Source: DASQWP01 sp050697555 (GTDB lineage: Bacteria > Actinomycetota > Thermoleophilia > Gaiellales > Gaiellaceae). From it: 19,158 nt of DNA. A model generated the notes under the pieces. That model had not been told where the DNA came from. It did not search any database and worked only from the letters and a program-made list of their open reading frames with translations. Shown one piece after another: positions 7,967 to 14,869 of the stretch. Both the position numbers and the translations under genes were made by a program. Location of the stretch: positions 1-19,158 of the forward strand of contig JBOHAD010000047.1 of assembly GCA_050697555.1 (NCBI GenBank), given 5' to 3'. Every line of letters starts with the position of its first letter. Positions within the stretch are counted from its first letter, which is position 1.

Positions 7967-9342
7967 CGGAGCTCCGCCAGCCTGCGGGCCGCTTCCGGGA
8001 GGTCGCGCGCGCGAAGCTGGCCGAGCCGCGCACGCTGGCGGCTCTCGATGCGGCGACCGGACGCTTCTACGAGGCGCGGACGGAGGGCTGGGGTGGCCTC
8101 GAGGAGGTCGAAGAGCTGCGTGAGCGGGCCCGTGAGATCCGCACGCGGACGATGGACGACCTCGAGCGCCACCTCGGGGACTTCACACGCGCCGTCGAGG
8201 AGGCGGGCGGGCACGTGCACGCTTGCCGGACGGGGGAGGAGGCGAGCGCGACCATCGCCGACATCTGCCGGCGGGCCGGAGCGAAGCTCGCCGTCAAGTC
8301 GAAGTCCATGGCGAGCGAGGAGATCGGCCTCAACGAGGCGCTCGCCGGCGCCGGGGTCGAGCCGGTCGAGACGGATCTGGGCGAGTACATCATCCAGCTC
8401 GCCGGCGAGCATCCTGTGCACATCATCGCGCCGGCGATCGAGAAGACGGGGGCGGACGTGGCGGAGCTCTTCTCGCGCGCCGAGGGGGCGCCGGTCTCGC
8501 CGGAGCTCGGCGAGCTCACGCGGGCGGCACGGAGGCAGCTGCGCGAAGCGTTTCTGAGCGCCGACGTGGGGATCACGGGGGCGAACTTCGGCGTCGCCGA
8601 GACCGGCTCGATCTGCCTCGTCACGAACGAGGGCAACGGGCGGCTCTGCTCGTCGCTCCCCCGCGTGCACGTGGCGCTGATGGGGATCGAGCGCGTCGTC
8701 CCCACGCTCGCCGATCTCGCCGTCCTCCTCCAACTGCTCGGGCGGAGCGGCACCGGGCAGAAGCTGACCGTCTACACGACCCTCCTCACCGGGCCCCGCC
8801 GGAGCCGCGAGACCGACGGGCCCGAGGAGCTGCACGTCGTCCTCCTGGACAACGGGCGCTCCCGGCTTCTCGGCACGAGGTACCGGGAGATGCTGAACTG
8901 CATCCGGTGCGGCGCCTGTCTCAACGTCTGCCCCGTATACCGCAAGGCGGGGGGAGGCGCCTACGGGCCTGTCTACTCGGGGCCGATGGGTGCCGTTCTC
9001 GTGCCGCTGCTCGTCGGTCTCGAGCGCGCGCCCGCGCTCCCGCACGCCTCCTCGCTCTGTGGCGCCTGTACGGCCGCCTGCCCGGTCAAGATCCCGCTCC
9101 ACGAGCTCCTGCTCGAGCTGCGCCGCGACCTCGCGGAAGAGCGGATAGCCTCCCGTGCTGAGCGTCTCGGCTTCGCGCTCTGGTCGCTCGCCTGGTCGCG
9201 GCCGAGCACCTATCGCCTCTCGACCGCGCTCGCTCGCCTTGGCCGGCCGCTCGCCGGGCTCGCGGGCCCCGGACGGACGTGGGCGGTCGGCCGCTCGCTC
9301 CCGCGCCTCGCCCGCCGGCGGTACCGGGATCGGCGCTCGTAA
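7963..9342 (+). CDS. lutB: LutB, LUD-domain iron-sulfur lactate utilization protein
   Basis: The 459-residue subunit has an N-terminal LUD domain (about 60-300), with VKSKSMASEEIGLNEAL, GITGANFGVAETGSI and EELHVVLLDNGRS, followed by a ferredoxin-like region. The first 4Fe-4S motif is C313-C316-C319-C323. The second, C366-C369-C373, has no obvious fourth cysteine nearby. The C-terminal tail (about 400-459) is basic and arginine-rich. The length fits the family. ATG 7963 overlaps the lutA stop in ATGA, so the genes are translationally coupled. Substrate lactate is inferred from the complete lutABC set; no lactate permease gene is in the window. Confidence 0.95.
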   Translation: MTELRQPAGRFREVARAKLAEPRTLAALDAATGRFYEARTEGWGGLEEVEELRERAREIRTRTMDDLERHLGDFTRAVEEAGGHVHACRTGEEASATIADICRRAGAKLAVKSKSMASEEIGLNEALAGAGVEPVETDLGEYIIQLAGEHPVHIIAPAIEKTGADVAELFSRAEGAPVSPELGELTRAARRQLREAFLSADVGITGANFGVAETGSICLVTNEGNGRLCSSLPRVHVALMGIERVVPTLADLAVLLQLLGRSGTGQKLTVYTTLLTGPRRSRETDGPEELHVVLLDNGRSRLLGTRYREMLNCIRCGACLNVCPVYRKAGGGAYGPVYSGPMGAVLVPLLVGLERAPALPHASSLCGACTAACPVKIPLHELLLELRRDLAEERIASRAERLGFALWSLAWSRPSTYRLSTALARLGRPLAGLAGPGRTWAVGRSLPRLARRRYRDRRS

Positions 9343-9346
9343 GCGT

Positions 9347-9721
9347 GTGAGCGACCTCGTCGAGACGTTCGTGTCGAACGCGGAGGCCGCCGGCTTCCGC
9401 GTCCACCGCGGAAGCGCTCCGGAGCTGGAGGGCGCCGGGGTGTCGAGGGCTGTCTACGGCCTCGCCGACACGGGTAGCGTGGTCCTCGCCGCCTCGGCCG
9501 AGGAGCCCCGCGCCCGCTCTCTCCTCCCGGAAGTCCACGTCTCGCTCCTGCCCACCGACCGCATCCTCCCGGGCCTCTCGCAGCTGTTCGAGGCCCTCGG
9601 CGGTGACCTGCCGAGCGCGCTCGCCATCGTCACGGGGCCGAGCCGGAGCGCCGACATCGAGCAGACGCTCACGATCGGCGTGCACGGCCCGGGCGAGGTG
9701 CACGTCGTCCTGCTCGGCTAG
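9347..9721 (+). CDS. lutC: LutC, short LUD-domain protein
   Basis: This is the third lut subunit, of the LUD domain family. It is only 124 residues against about 200-240 usually. The C-terminal core is kept: GLADTGSVVLAAS, SLLPEVHVSLLP, IVTGPSRSADIEQT and GEVHVVLLG, which align by eye with about residues 205-300 of LutB. The usual N-terminal 80-100 residues are absent, and lutB occupies the DNA upstream, so this is not a frameshift loss. GTG 9347 is 4 nt after the lutB stop; no clear Shine-Dalgarno. Its TAG interlocks with the stop of the opposite exonuclease gene in a shared CTAG. Confidence 0.88.
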   Translation: MSDLVETFVSNAEAAGFRVHRGSAPELEGAGVSRAVYGLADTGSVVLAASAEEPRARSLLPEVHVSLLPTDRILPGLSQLFEALGGDLPSALAIVTGPSRSADIEQTLTIGVHGPGEVHVVLLG

Positions 9722-10557
9722 GTGCGCTCGCGCAGCCGCTTGGCCAGCGCCTTCAAGCCCCAGCCCTCGACGAGCGCGGCCGCATCCTCCCACTGCGGCT
9801 CCGCGTCGGGCAGCTCCGGGACGGGCGCCTCGTACTGGAGACGTGCGATGCGCAGGTACGTGCGGAGCGCCTCGGCCTGCTCCTGGAAGACGCCCGACTC
9901 GATCGCGCCGTCGAGGGTCTCGTACTCGCGCAGGATCGTCGCGGCGCGGCCGGGGCCGATCCCCTTGGCGCCGGGGATCTTGTCGGACGAATCCCCGCGC
10001 AGGGCGATGAAGTCCGCCACCTGCGAGGGGTCGATGCCGTACCGCTCGCGCACGCCGGCCGGATCGACGCGGTCGAGCTCGCTGACGCCCCGGCGCGGGA
10101 GGAGCACGGTCGTCCGCCGGCTCACGAGCTGGAAGAGGTCGCGGTCGCTCGTCAGGACGAGCGTCTCGCCGCCGCGGTCCTCCTCCACGCGGACGGCGGC
10201 GGCGAGGAAGTCGTCCGCCTCGTACCCCGCCTTCTTCGCCCACTGGAACCCGAGCGCGCCGACGAGCTCGGGCAAGCGGTCGAGCTGGGAGGTCAGCTCC
10301 GGCGGGAAGTCCCGTCCGCTCTGGTACTGAGGCAGGAGCTCGTGCCGGTAGAGCGGTTCGCCGATCGTGTCGAGGCCGACGAAGACAGTCCGCGGCTGCT
10401 CGGCCTCCCAGATGCGGAGGAGCATGTTGGCGAAGCCGACGAGCAGGTTGGCCTGGTTGCCGTCCCCGTCGCGGATCGAGCGCGGGAGCGCGTGGAAGGC
10501 GCGGTGGGCGAGCGAGTCGCCGTCGACTGCGAGCAGGGGCCTCAAGTCCGGGCTCAT
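9718..10557 (-). CDS. Stand-alone 5'-3' exonuclease (PolA N-terminal / FEN-like)
   Basis: This 279-residue protein matches the 5' nuclease domain of DNA polymerase I without the polymerase, so it likely trims RNA primers or flaps. The N-terminus has LLAVDGDSLAHRAFHAL with metal ligand D12. EADDFLAAA supplies D115 and D116, and TSDRDLFQLV gives a further acidic pair. The helix-hairpin-helix DNA clamp GDSSDKIPGAKGIGPGRAA follows. The C-terminus (about 240-279) has WEDAAALVEGWGLKALAKRL, as in bacterial stand-alone 5' exonucleases. ATG 10557 has only a weak ribosome site. It overlaps lutC tail to tail by 4 nt and diverges from topB. Confidence 0.93.
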   Translation of the reverse strand: MSPDLRPLLAVDGDSLAHRAFHALPRSIRDGDGNQANLLVGFANMLLRIWEAEQPRTVFVGLDTIGEPLYRHELLPQYQSGRDFPPELTSQLDRLPELVGALGFQWAKKAGYEADDFLAAAVRVEEDRGGETLVLTSDRDLFQLVSRRTTVLLPRRGVSELDRVDPAGVRERYGIDPSQVADFIALRGDSSDKIPGAKGIGPGRAATILREYETLDGAIESGVFQEQAEALRTYLRIARLQYEAPVPELPDAEPQWEDAAALVEGWGLKALAKRLRERT

Positions 10558-10592
10558 TCTTGCCGTTTTGACGCTTCGCTATGGTGATCCGC
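10558..10592 (+). promoter_or_regulatory. Divergent exonuclease/topB gap with possible leaderless topB promoter
   Basis: There are 35 bp between ATG 10557 (minus) and GTG 10593 (plus). No Shine-Dalgarno precedes either topB start. TATGGT at 10580-10585 fits the TAnnnT -10 pattern and ends 7 nt before GTG 10593, so transcription could begin at the start codon. The -35 region is poor. Under this reading the in-frame ATG 10581 is part of the -10 box, not a start. Confidence 0.3.
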
Positions 10593-12788
10593 GTGAGCAA
10601 GACGCTCGTCATCGCCGAGAAGCCGTCCGTCGGCCGCGACCTGGCCGGCGCGCTTCCGGGTGCCTTCAAGCAGTCCAAGGACAAGACGCACCTCGTCGGC
10701 GACGACTACGTGATCACGTGGGCGGTCGGCCATCTGGTCGGGCTCGCCGATCCGGAGACGTACGACGAGAAGCTCAAGAAATGGAAGTTCGACCACCTCC
10801 CGATCGTCCCGGAGAAGTTCAAGCTCGTCCCCAACGACGACAAGGCGAAGAAGCAGCTCCGGGCGGTGCACAAGCTCCTGAAGGACCCTGACGTCGACCT
10901 GATCGTGAACGCCTGCGACGCAGGGCGCGAGGGCGAGCTCATCTTCGCGTACACGTACGAGACCTCCGGCGTGAAGAAGCCGGTCAAGCGCCTCTGGCTC
11001 AACTCGATGACGCGCAAGGCCATCGAGGGGGCATTCGGCGAGCTCCGCGAGGGCGAGGAGATGCGCCTGCTCGAAGAGGCTGCCCGCTCGCGCTCCGAGG
11101 CCGACTGGCTCGTGGGCATGAACGCCACGCGGGCGGCCACGATCCGCCTCCGGGCGGCCTTCGACGGCGCCGTGTCGCTCGGACGCGTCCAGACGCCGAC
11201 GCTCGCGCTCGTCGCCCGCCGCGAGCTCGAGATCCGCGCCTTCGTCCCCGAGCCCTACTGGCTCGTGGAGGCGCTCTTCGCCGCCACGGGCGAGCGGCTC
11301 TACAGCGGTCGCTATCTCGGCGGCAAGCGCATCCCGGAGGACGAGGCGACCGGGATCGTCCGCGACTGCGAGGGTAAGAGCGGCCTCATCACGAAGCTGG
11401 AGAAGAAGGACGAGCGCGAGGCCCCGCAGCTCCTCTACGACCTCACCACGCTCCAGCGAAACGCGAACACGCTCTTCGGCTTCTCGGCCCGCCGCACGCT
11501 CGCGGCCGCGCAGCGGCTCTACGAGGAGCACAAGGCGATCACCTACCCGCGCACGAGCTCGCGCTTCCTGACGAGCGACATGATCGGTGAGATCAAGCCG
11601 ACCGCCGCGCTCGTGGGGCACAACGCGAAGTACGCCGAGGGGGCGCGGTACGTCACCGGCCTCGACAGGCTCCCGCTCGGCCGCGTGGTCAACGACAAGA
11701 AAGTCGAGGACCACCACGCCGTCATCCCCACGCGCGGCGAGCACGACCTCTCGAGGATGGGCCCGGACGAGGCGCGCATCTACGACCTCGTGGCCAAGCG
11801 CTTCCTCGCCATCTTCCATCCGGATGCCGTCTACGAGCGCACGCGGATCGAGACGACCGTCGCCGAGCATGTGTTCCGCACCAGTGGACGCGTGCTCCTG
11901 GAGGCTGGCTGGAAGCGGGTGTACGGGGAGGAGGCCCAGAACGGGCGCCCGCGCGACGAGGAAGATTCGGGCGGCGACCAGCTCCTCCCGGCGCTCAAGG
12001 AGGGCGAGCAGGCGGAGACACGCTCGGTCGAGGCGCTGCGTAAGGAGACGCAGCCGCCGCGCCGCTTCACGGAAGCCTCGCTCCTCGCCGCCATGGAGAC
12101 CGCGGGGAAGGACATCCAGGACGCCGAGCTCCGCGAGGCGATGAAGGACTCCGGCATCGGCACGCCCGCGACGCGCGCCGCCATCATCGAGCGCCTCATC
12201 CAGGTCGGCTACCTCGAGCGCGAGGGACGCGCCCTGCACGCGACCGAGAAGGGCGTCCAGGTGATCTCGCTCCTCGGCGGACACCCGCTCACGTCGGCCG
12301 AGCTCACCGGCGACTGGGAGCGGCGGCTCGGGCTGATCGAGCAGGGCGAGGACAGCCGGCCCGCCTTCATGTCCGACATCGTCAAGTTCACGACCGACAC
12401 CGTGGCCGAGCTCGACAAGCTCAAGGGCGTCAGGATCGAGCGCGCCAACCTCGGGCCCTGCCCGATCTGCGGCCGGGACGTGATCGAGAACCGCAAGGGC
12501 TACTCCTGCTGGACGAAGGAAGATCCCGGCTGCGGCTTCGTCATCTGGAAGAAGAAGGCCAACAAGATCCTGCCGCCCGCGGTCGTGAGGGAGCTGATGG
12601 AGACGCGGCGGACGGCGAAGCCGGTCACGGGCTTCCGCGGGCGCAACAAGGGGCGCACCTTCAGCGCGAAGCTCAAGCTCGAGCAGGGCGAGGACGGAAA
12701 GTGGCGCGTCGAGTTCGACGAGGAGTGGGCGACAGCCCCGCGCGAGCCCGCCGAGACCGCCAACACATCCGCGGGTCCTACGTCTTAA
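10593..12788 (+). CDS. topB: Type IA DNA topoisomerase (TopB/topoisomerase III-like)
   Basis: This is a type IA topoisomerase that relaxes or decatenates DNA by single-strand passage. The Toprim domain has AEKPSVGRDLA and the acidic D109-A-G-R-E-G-E115. The active-site tyrosine is Y318 in ITYPRTSSRFL, where S replaces the usual D of YPRTDS. A GIGTPATRAAIIERL motif near 530 is typical. One C-terminal zinc ribbon (C623, C626, C639, C647) is followed by an FSAKLKLEQGEDGKW tail, as in TopB proteins. GTG 10593 gives the family start MSKTLVIAEKPSVG (731 residues). ATG 10581 in frame would add four residues. No ribosome site supports either. Confidence 0.95.
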   Translation: MSKTLVIAEKPSVGRDLAGALPGAFKQSKDKTHLVGDDYVITWAVGHLVGLADPETYDEKLKKWKFDHLPIVPEKFKLVPNDDKAKKQLRAVHKLLKDPDVDLIVNACDAGREGELIFAYTYETSGVKKPVKRLWLNSMTRKAIEGAFGELREGEEMRLLEEAARSRSEADWLVGMNATRAATIRLRAAFDGAVSLGRVQTPTLALVARRELEIRAFVPEPYWLVEALFAATGERLYSGRYLGGKRIPEDEATGIVRDCEGKSGLITKLEKKDEREAPQLLYDLTTLQRNANTLFGFSARRTLAAAQRLYEEHKAITYPRTSSRFLTSDMIGEIKPTAALVGHNAKYAEGARYVTGLDRLPLGRVVNDKKVEDHHAVIPTRGEHDLSRMGPDEARIYDLVAKRFLAIFHPDAVYERTRIETTVAEHVFRTSGRVLLEAGWKRVYGEEAQNGRPRDEEDSGGDQLLPALKEGEQAETRSVEALRKETQPPRRFTEASLLAAMETAGKDIQDAELREAMKDSGIGTPATRAAIIERLIQVGYLEREGRALHATEKGVQVISLLGGHPLTSAELTGDWERRLGLIEQGEDSRPAFMSDIVKFTTDTVAELDKLKGVRIERANLGPCPICGRDVIENRKGYSCWTKEDPGCGFVIWKKKANKILPPAVVRELMETRRTAKPVTGFRGRNKGRTFSAKLKLEQGEDGKWRVEFDEEWATAPREPAETANTSAGPTS

Positions 12789-12928
12789 CTAGCGTTCGGT
12801 TAACACGCGGTTAAGCTGGCCCGGAAGTCCTTCTCGGACGAGGGAATGGGTCGTACAGTGAGAACGTTGAGGTACGTGGAGCCTGAAATCCGCGTGCCCT
12901 TGTTTAGCGAAAGGACTCAGAGAAACAC
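12785..12928 (+). promoter_or_regulatory. Leader and promoter region of the sigma factor gene
   Basis: This 140-bp stretch after topB must hold the sigma-gene promoter. CGGTTAA occurs twice (12797-12803 and 12808-12814), 11 bp apart or about one helical turn, and a third TTAA lies at 12785-12788. TACAGT at 12854-12859 fits a TAnnnT -10 box but has no good -35. AAAGGA (12910-12915) is a ribosome-site candidate with a long spacing to GTG 12929. Nothing terminator-like follows topB. Confidence 0.35.
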
Positions 12929-13981
12929 GTGAGCCAGAACTCGATGCACGAAGTTCTCGACACTCAGGCGGGCCGCTCGCTTCTGGAGAGCGCCGAGGAG
13001 CGCGGCTACGTCGAGCCGGCCGAGCTGGAGGCCCTTGCGCTCGAGCTCGACCTCGGCGACGAGGATCTCGCCCAGGTCCTGCACGAGCTCGAGTCGATCG
13101 GGCTCGAGGTCGGCGCTCCGGCGGAGGAGCCGGAGGAGGTCCTCGCGGCCGACCCGGTGACCGGGGCGGGCGACAGCCTGCAGCTCTTCCTCGCGGACGT
13201 CGGCCGGCACAAGCTGCTGACGGCGGCGGAGGAGGTCACCCTCGCTAAGCGAATCGAGAAGGGCGACCTCGTCGCCAAGCGGTGCATGATCGAGTCGAAC
13301 CTGCGTCTAGTCGTCTCGATCGCCAAGGGCTACCGGGGCCTGGGCGTCCCGTTCCTGGACCTGATCCAGGAGGGCACGCTGGGTCTCAACCGGGCGGTGG
13401 AGAAGTTCGACTGGCGCCGGGGCTTCAAGTTCTCGACCTACGCGACCTGGTGGATCCGCCAGTCGGTGCAGCGCGCCGTGGCGAACAACGCGCGCACGAT
13501 TCGCGTGCCCGTGCACGTCGTCGAGCGCCAGCAGAAGCTGGGCCGCGCCGCGCGCCGGCTCGAGGTGGAGCTGGGTCGCGACGCGACGAAGGAGGAGCTC
13601 GCCGAGGCGACGGGCCTCCCTGTCCAGCACGTCGACGAGGCGCTCTCGGCTGCGCAGGCCTCGGTCTCGCTGAACCAGAGCGTGGGCGCCGACGACGAGG
13701 GTGAGCTGGGCGACCTCTTCGCCGACCGCGAGGCGGCTGACCCGTTCGACGAGGCGGAGGAGTCGCTGCGCAAGCAGGGCGTCCGCAAGGCGCTCGACGC
13801 GCTCCCCGAGCGTGAGCGGCGCATCCTCGAGCTGCGCTTCGGCTTCGAGGGGGAGCCCTGGACGCTCGAGGCGATCGGCGCCGAGCTCGGGCTCACGCGC
13901 GAGCGCGTCCGCCAGCTCGAGGGCCAGGCGCTCCAGCGCCTCGCCGCGCTGCGCGATCTGGCGTCCGTCGCGGCCGCGTAG
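12929..13981 (+). CDS. rpoD: Sigma-70 family RNA polymerase sigma factor (RpoD/SigA-like)
   Basis: This sigma factor directs RNA polymerase to promoters. The 350 residues hold a region 1.1-like acidic segment (about 7-62), region 1.2 (about 82-113), region 2 (about 117-195), region 3 (about 200-275) and region 4 (about 287-343). Region 2 has the core-binding DLIQEGTLGLNRAVEKFDW and the -10 recognition stretch FKFSTYATWWIRQSVQR. Region 4 has the -35 helix-turn-helix TLEAIGAELGLTRERVRQLE. A region 1.1 points to the primary or a primary-like sigma, but it lacks the long N-terminal extension of SigA/HrdB, so a group 2 factor is possible. GTG 12929 is the start. It converges on the toxin gene with 9 bp between stops. 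Confidence 0.93.
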   Translation: MSQNSMHEVLDTQAGRSLLESAEERGYVEPAELEALALELDLGDEDLAQVLHELESIGLEVGAPAEEPEEVLAADPVTGAGDSLQLFLADVGRHKLLTAAEEVTLAKRIEKGDLVAKRCMIESNLRLVVSIAKGYRGLGVPFLDLIQEGTLGLNRAVEKFDWRRGFKFSTYATWWIRQSVQRAVANNARTIRVPVHVVERQQKLGRAARRLEVELGRDATKEELAEATGLPVQHVDEALSAAQASVSLNQSVGADDEGELGDLFADREAADPFDEAEESLRKQGVRKALDALPERERRILELRFGFEGEPWTLEAIGAELGLTRERVRQLEGQALQRLAALRDLASVAAA

Positions 13982-13990
13982 CCGCCGCCT

Positions 13991-14281
13991 TTAGCGCGCC
14001 GCGCTGGGGGCGTGTGAGGAACGCCCGTCCTGGATCGTCACGACGATGACGCGATCCTCGTCCTCGCTGAAGACGTAGACGAGGATCATCCATCGCCAAG
14101 GACCGAGTACGAACCGCAGATCGCCCCAGCGCCCGCCGAGCTCGGCCCCCATCCTCGGGAAACGCTCCAGCGGGCGAAGCGACCGCCGTACGCGATCCTT
14201 CGTGTCGGCCGGAAGGCTGTGGGTATGGATGAGCCTCGCGAGGTCCTCGGCGGCGACCTCGCTCAGCTCGACGCGGGCCAA
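13991..14281 (-). CDS. ParE/RelE-family toxin
   Basis: This is a small basic 96-residue protein of the ParE/RelE fold. The helical N-terminus (LSEVAAEDLARLIHTH) is followed by SLRPLERFPRMGAELGG and the beta sheet LRFVLGPWRWMILVYVF, ending in VIVVTIQDGRSS, a pattern common in ParE-like toxins. ParE acts on gyrase and RelE on ribosome-bound mRNA; which applies here cannot be told from sequence. The start is TTG 14281, immediately after the antitoxin TAG, so translation depends on the antitoxin. No ATG or GTG fits the N-terminus. Part of a two-gene operon with the antitoxin. Confidence 0.87.
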   Translation of the reverse strand: MARVELSEVAAEDLARLIHTHSLPADTKDRVRRSLRPLERFPRMGAELGGRWGDLRFVLGPWRWMILVYVFSEDEDRVIVVTIQDGRSSHAPSAAR

Positions 14282-14539
14282 CTACAGCTCGTCCAGGGGA
14301 AGCGTCCGTCCGGACCGGGCCTGCTCGAGGCCGAGCTGGGCGCGCTCGTAGGCGCCGGGCAGGCCGTCCAGGACTTCGACGATGTGTCGCGCGTCCGGGT
14401 CGGCCTCGTCGAGCGCGTTCGACAGGAGCGAGCGGGCAAGCGTTCCTTCCTGCGTGTGGGTTCGCTCCGCCAGCCTCGCGAGCTTCTCGGCGTACTCGCC
14501 GTCCAGCGTGACGTTCAGGCGGTGGCTGCCGCGCTCCAT
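14282..14539 (-). CDS. Ribbon-helix-helix (CopG-like) antitoxin
   Basis: This 85-residue protein has an N-terminal ribbon-helix-helix DNA-binding domain (about 4-45): SHRLNVTLDGEYAEKLARLAERTHTQEGTLARSLL, shown here in part. The acidic C-terminal half (DEADPDARHIVEVLDGL, ending in LPLDEL) would wrap and neutralise the toxin. RHH antitoxins normally repress their own promoter with the toxin as co-repressor. ATG 14539 is chosen because it places the beta strand at the N-terminus. There is no Shine-Dalgarno, and a -10-like box ends 8 nt upstream, suggesting a leaderless mRNA. It directly precedes the toxin gene. Confidence 0.87.
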   Translation of the reverse strand: MERGSHRLNVTLDGEYAEKLARLAERTHTQEGTLARSLLSNALDEADPDARHIVEVLDGLPGAYERAQLGLEQARSGRTLPLDEL

Positions 14540-14547
14540 GACGCAAA

Positions 14548-14578
14548 AGGATACACGCAACGACACGGGACGTGTAAA
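14548..14578 (-). promoter_or_regulatory. Toxin-antitoxin promoter and putative operator
   Basis: On the minus strand TTTACA (14578-14573) and TATCCT (14553-14548) are a -35/-10 pair 19 nt apart. Between and over the -35 lies an inverted repeat ACACG-GGA-CGTGT (14563-14575), with a further ACACG at 14553-14557. This is a natural site for the RHH antitoxin. The -10 ends 8 nt before ATG 14539, so the transcript would start at or next to the start codon. Confidence 0.5.
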
Positions 14579-14606
14579 GAGCGCTCGAGTCCCGAGACTG
14601 CGCCAG

Positions 14607-14648
14607 AAAAAGCGAGGGGCGGGACTCGCCGCAGGGAGTCCCGCCCCT
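14607..14648 (-). terminator. Strong intrinsic terminator, minus strand
   Basis: A perfect 13-bp stem has arms AGGGGCGGGACTC (14615-14627) and GAGTCCCGCCCCT (14636-14648) with an 8-nt loop. On the minus strand it is followed by CGC and T5 (14611-14607), the classic intrinsic terminator form. No T-run follows on the plus strand. No minus-strand gene ends here. It lies just upstream of the antitoxin promoter, so it would insulate the toxin-antitoxin operon or end an unannotated minus-strand RNA. Confidence 0.75.
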
Positions 14649-14781
14649 ACTGGAGCCGGCCAATGCCCCCGCCGCATCGGGGCCGGCCGGCAAGCTGCTC
14701 ACTCGTTATGACCGAGCGGCCTCAGGTTGACCCATCCCCCGCAGGGTGGTTCATCATGGCGCTTCACTCCTAACGTTCCAC

Positions 14782-14810
14782 TTGCCCTGACGTCGAAGCT
14801 CTTGGATACT
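14782..14810 (+). promoter_or_regulatory. Promoter candidate for the ABC importer operon
   Basis: TTGCCC (14782-14787) and GATACT (14805-14810) are separated by exactly 17 nt, a good sigma-70 arrangement. Transcription would begin near 14817, giving a leader of about 50 nt before GTG 14870. Confidence 0.5.
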
Positions 14811-14838
14811 GCCCTCCCGTCCGCCAAACGGCGAGGGC
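14811..14838 (+). other. Hairpin in the 5' region of the ABC operon
   Basis: GCCCTC (14811-14816) pairs with GAGGGC (14833-14838), with CCG/CGG pairing inside. It falls at the predicted 5' end of the message, ending 17 nt before the Shine-Dalgarno. A 5' stem could protect the mRNA; if transcription starts inside the left arm, only part would form. Confidence 0.45.
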
Positions 14839-14855
14839 GGTGCGCACCTTCGGAA

Positions 14856-14863
14856 AAGGAGAG
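14856..14863 (+). promoter_or_regulatory. Shine-Dalgarno fixing the binding-protein start
   Basis: AAGGAGAG lies 6 nt before GTG 14870. It decides between that start and the in-frame GTG 14840, which would place ten polar residues before the signal peptide. Confidence 0.75.
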
Positions 14864-14869
14864 AGCAGC

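Larger units (their letters stand above)
14540..14869. other. 330-bp intergenic region between antitoxin and ABC operon
   Basis: From left to right it holds the minus-strand antitoxin promoter/operator, an imperfect CG-rich stretch, a strong minus-strand terminator (14607-14648), GCCGGCC/GGCCGGC arms near 14655-14687, a 9-bp imperfect stem at 14728-14753, and the plus-strand promoter and leader of the ABC operon. A 21-codon frame (14708-14773, plus) exists but has no ribosome site. No known riboswitch motif was recognised. Confidence 0.7.

Noticed and set aside
10554..12284. 576-codon open frame on the minus strand
   Set aside because: Antisense shadow of topB, with biased composition and no domain; topB has every catalytic motif on the plus strand.
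13969..13978. CGCGGCCGCG palindrome at the end of the sigma gene
   Set aside because: It is a short GC palindrome inside the last codons, expected by chance at this base composition, with no T-run.
14708..14773. 21-codon plus-strand frame as a leader peptide before the ABC operon
   Set aside because: No ribosome site, it lies upstream of the best promoter candidate, and it has no run of regulatory codons.
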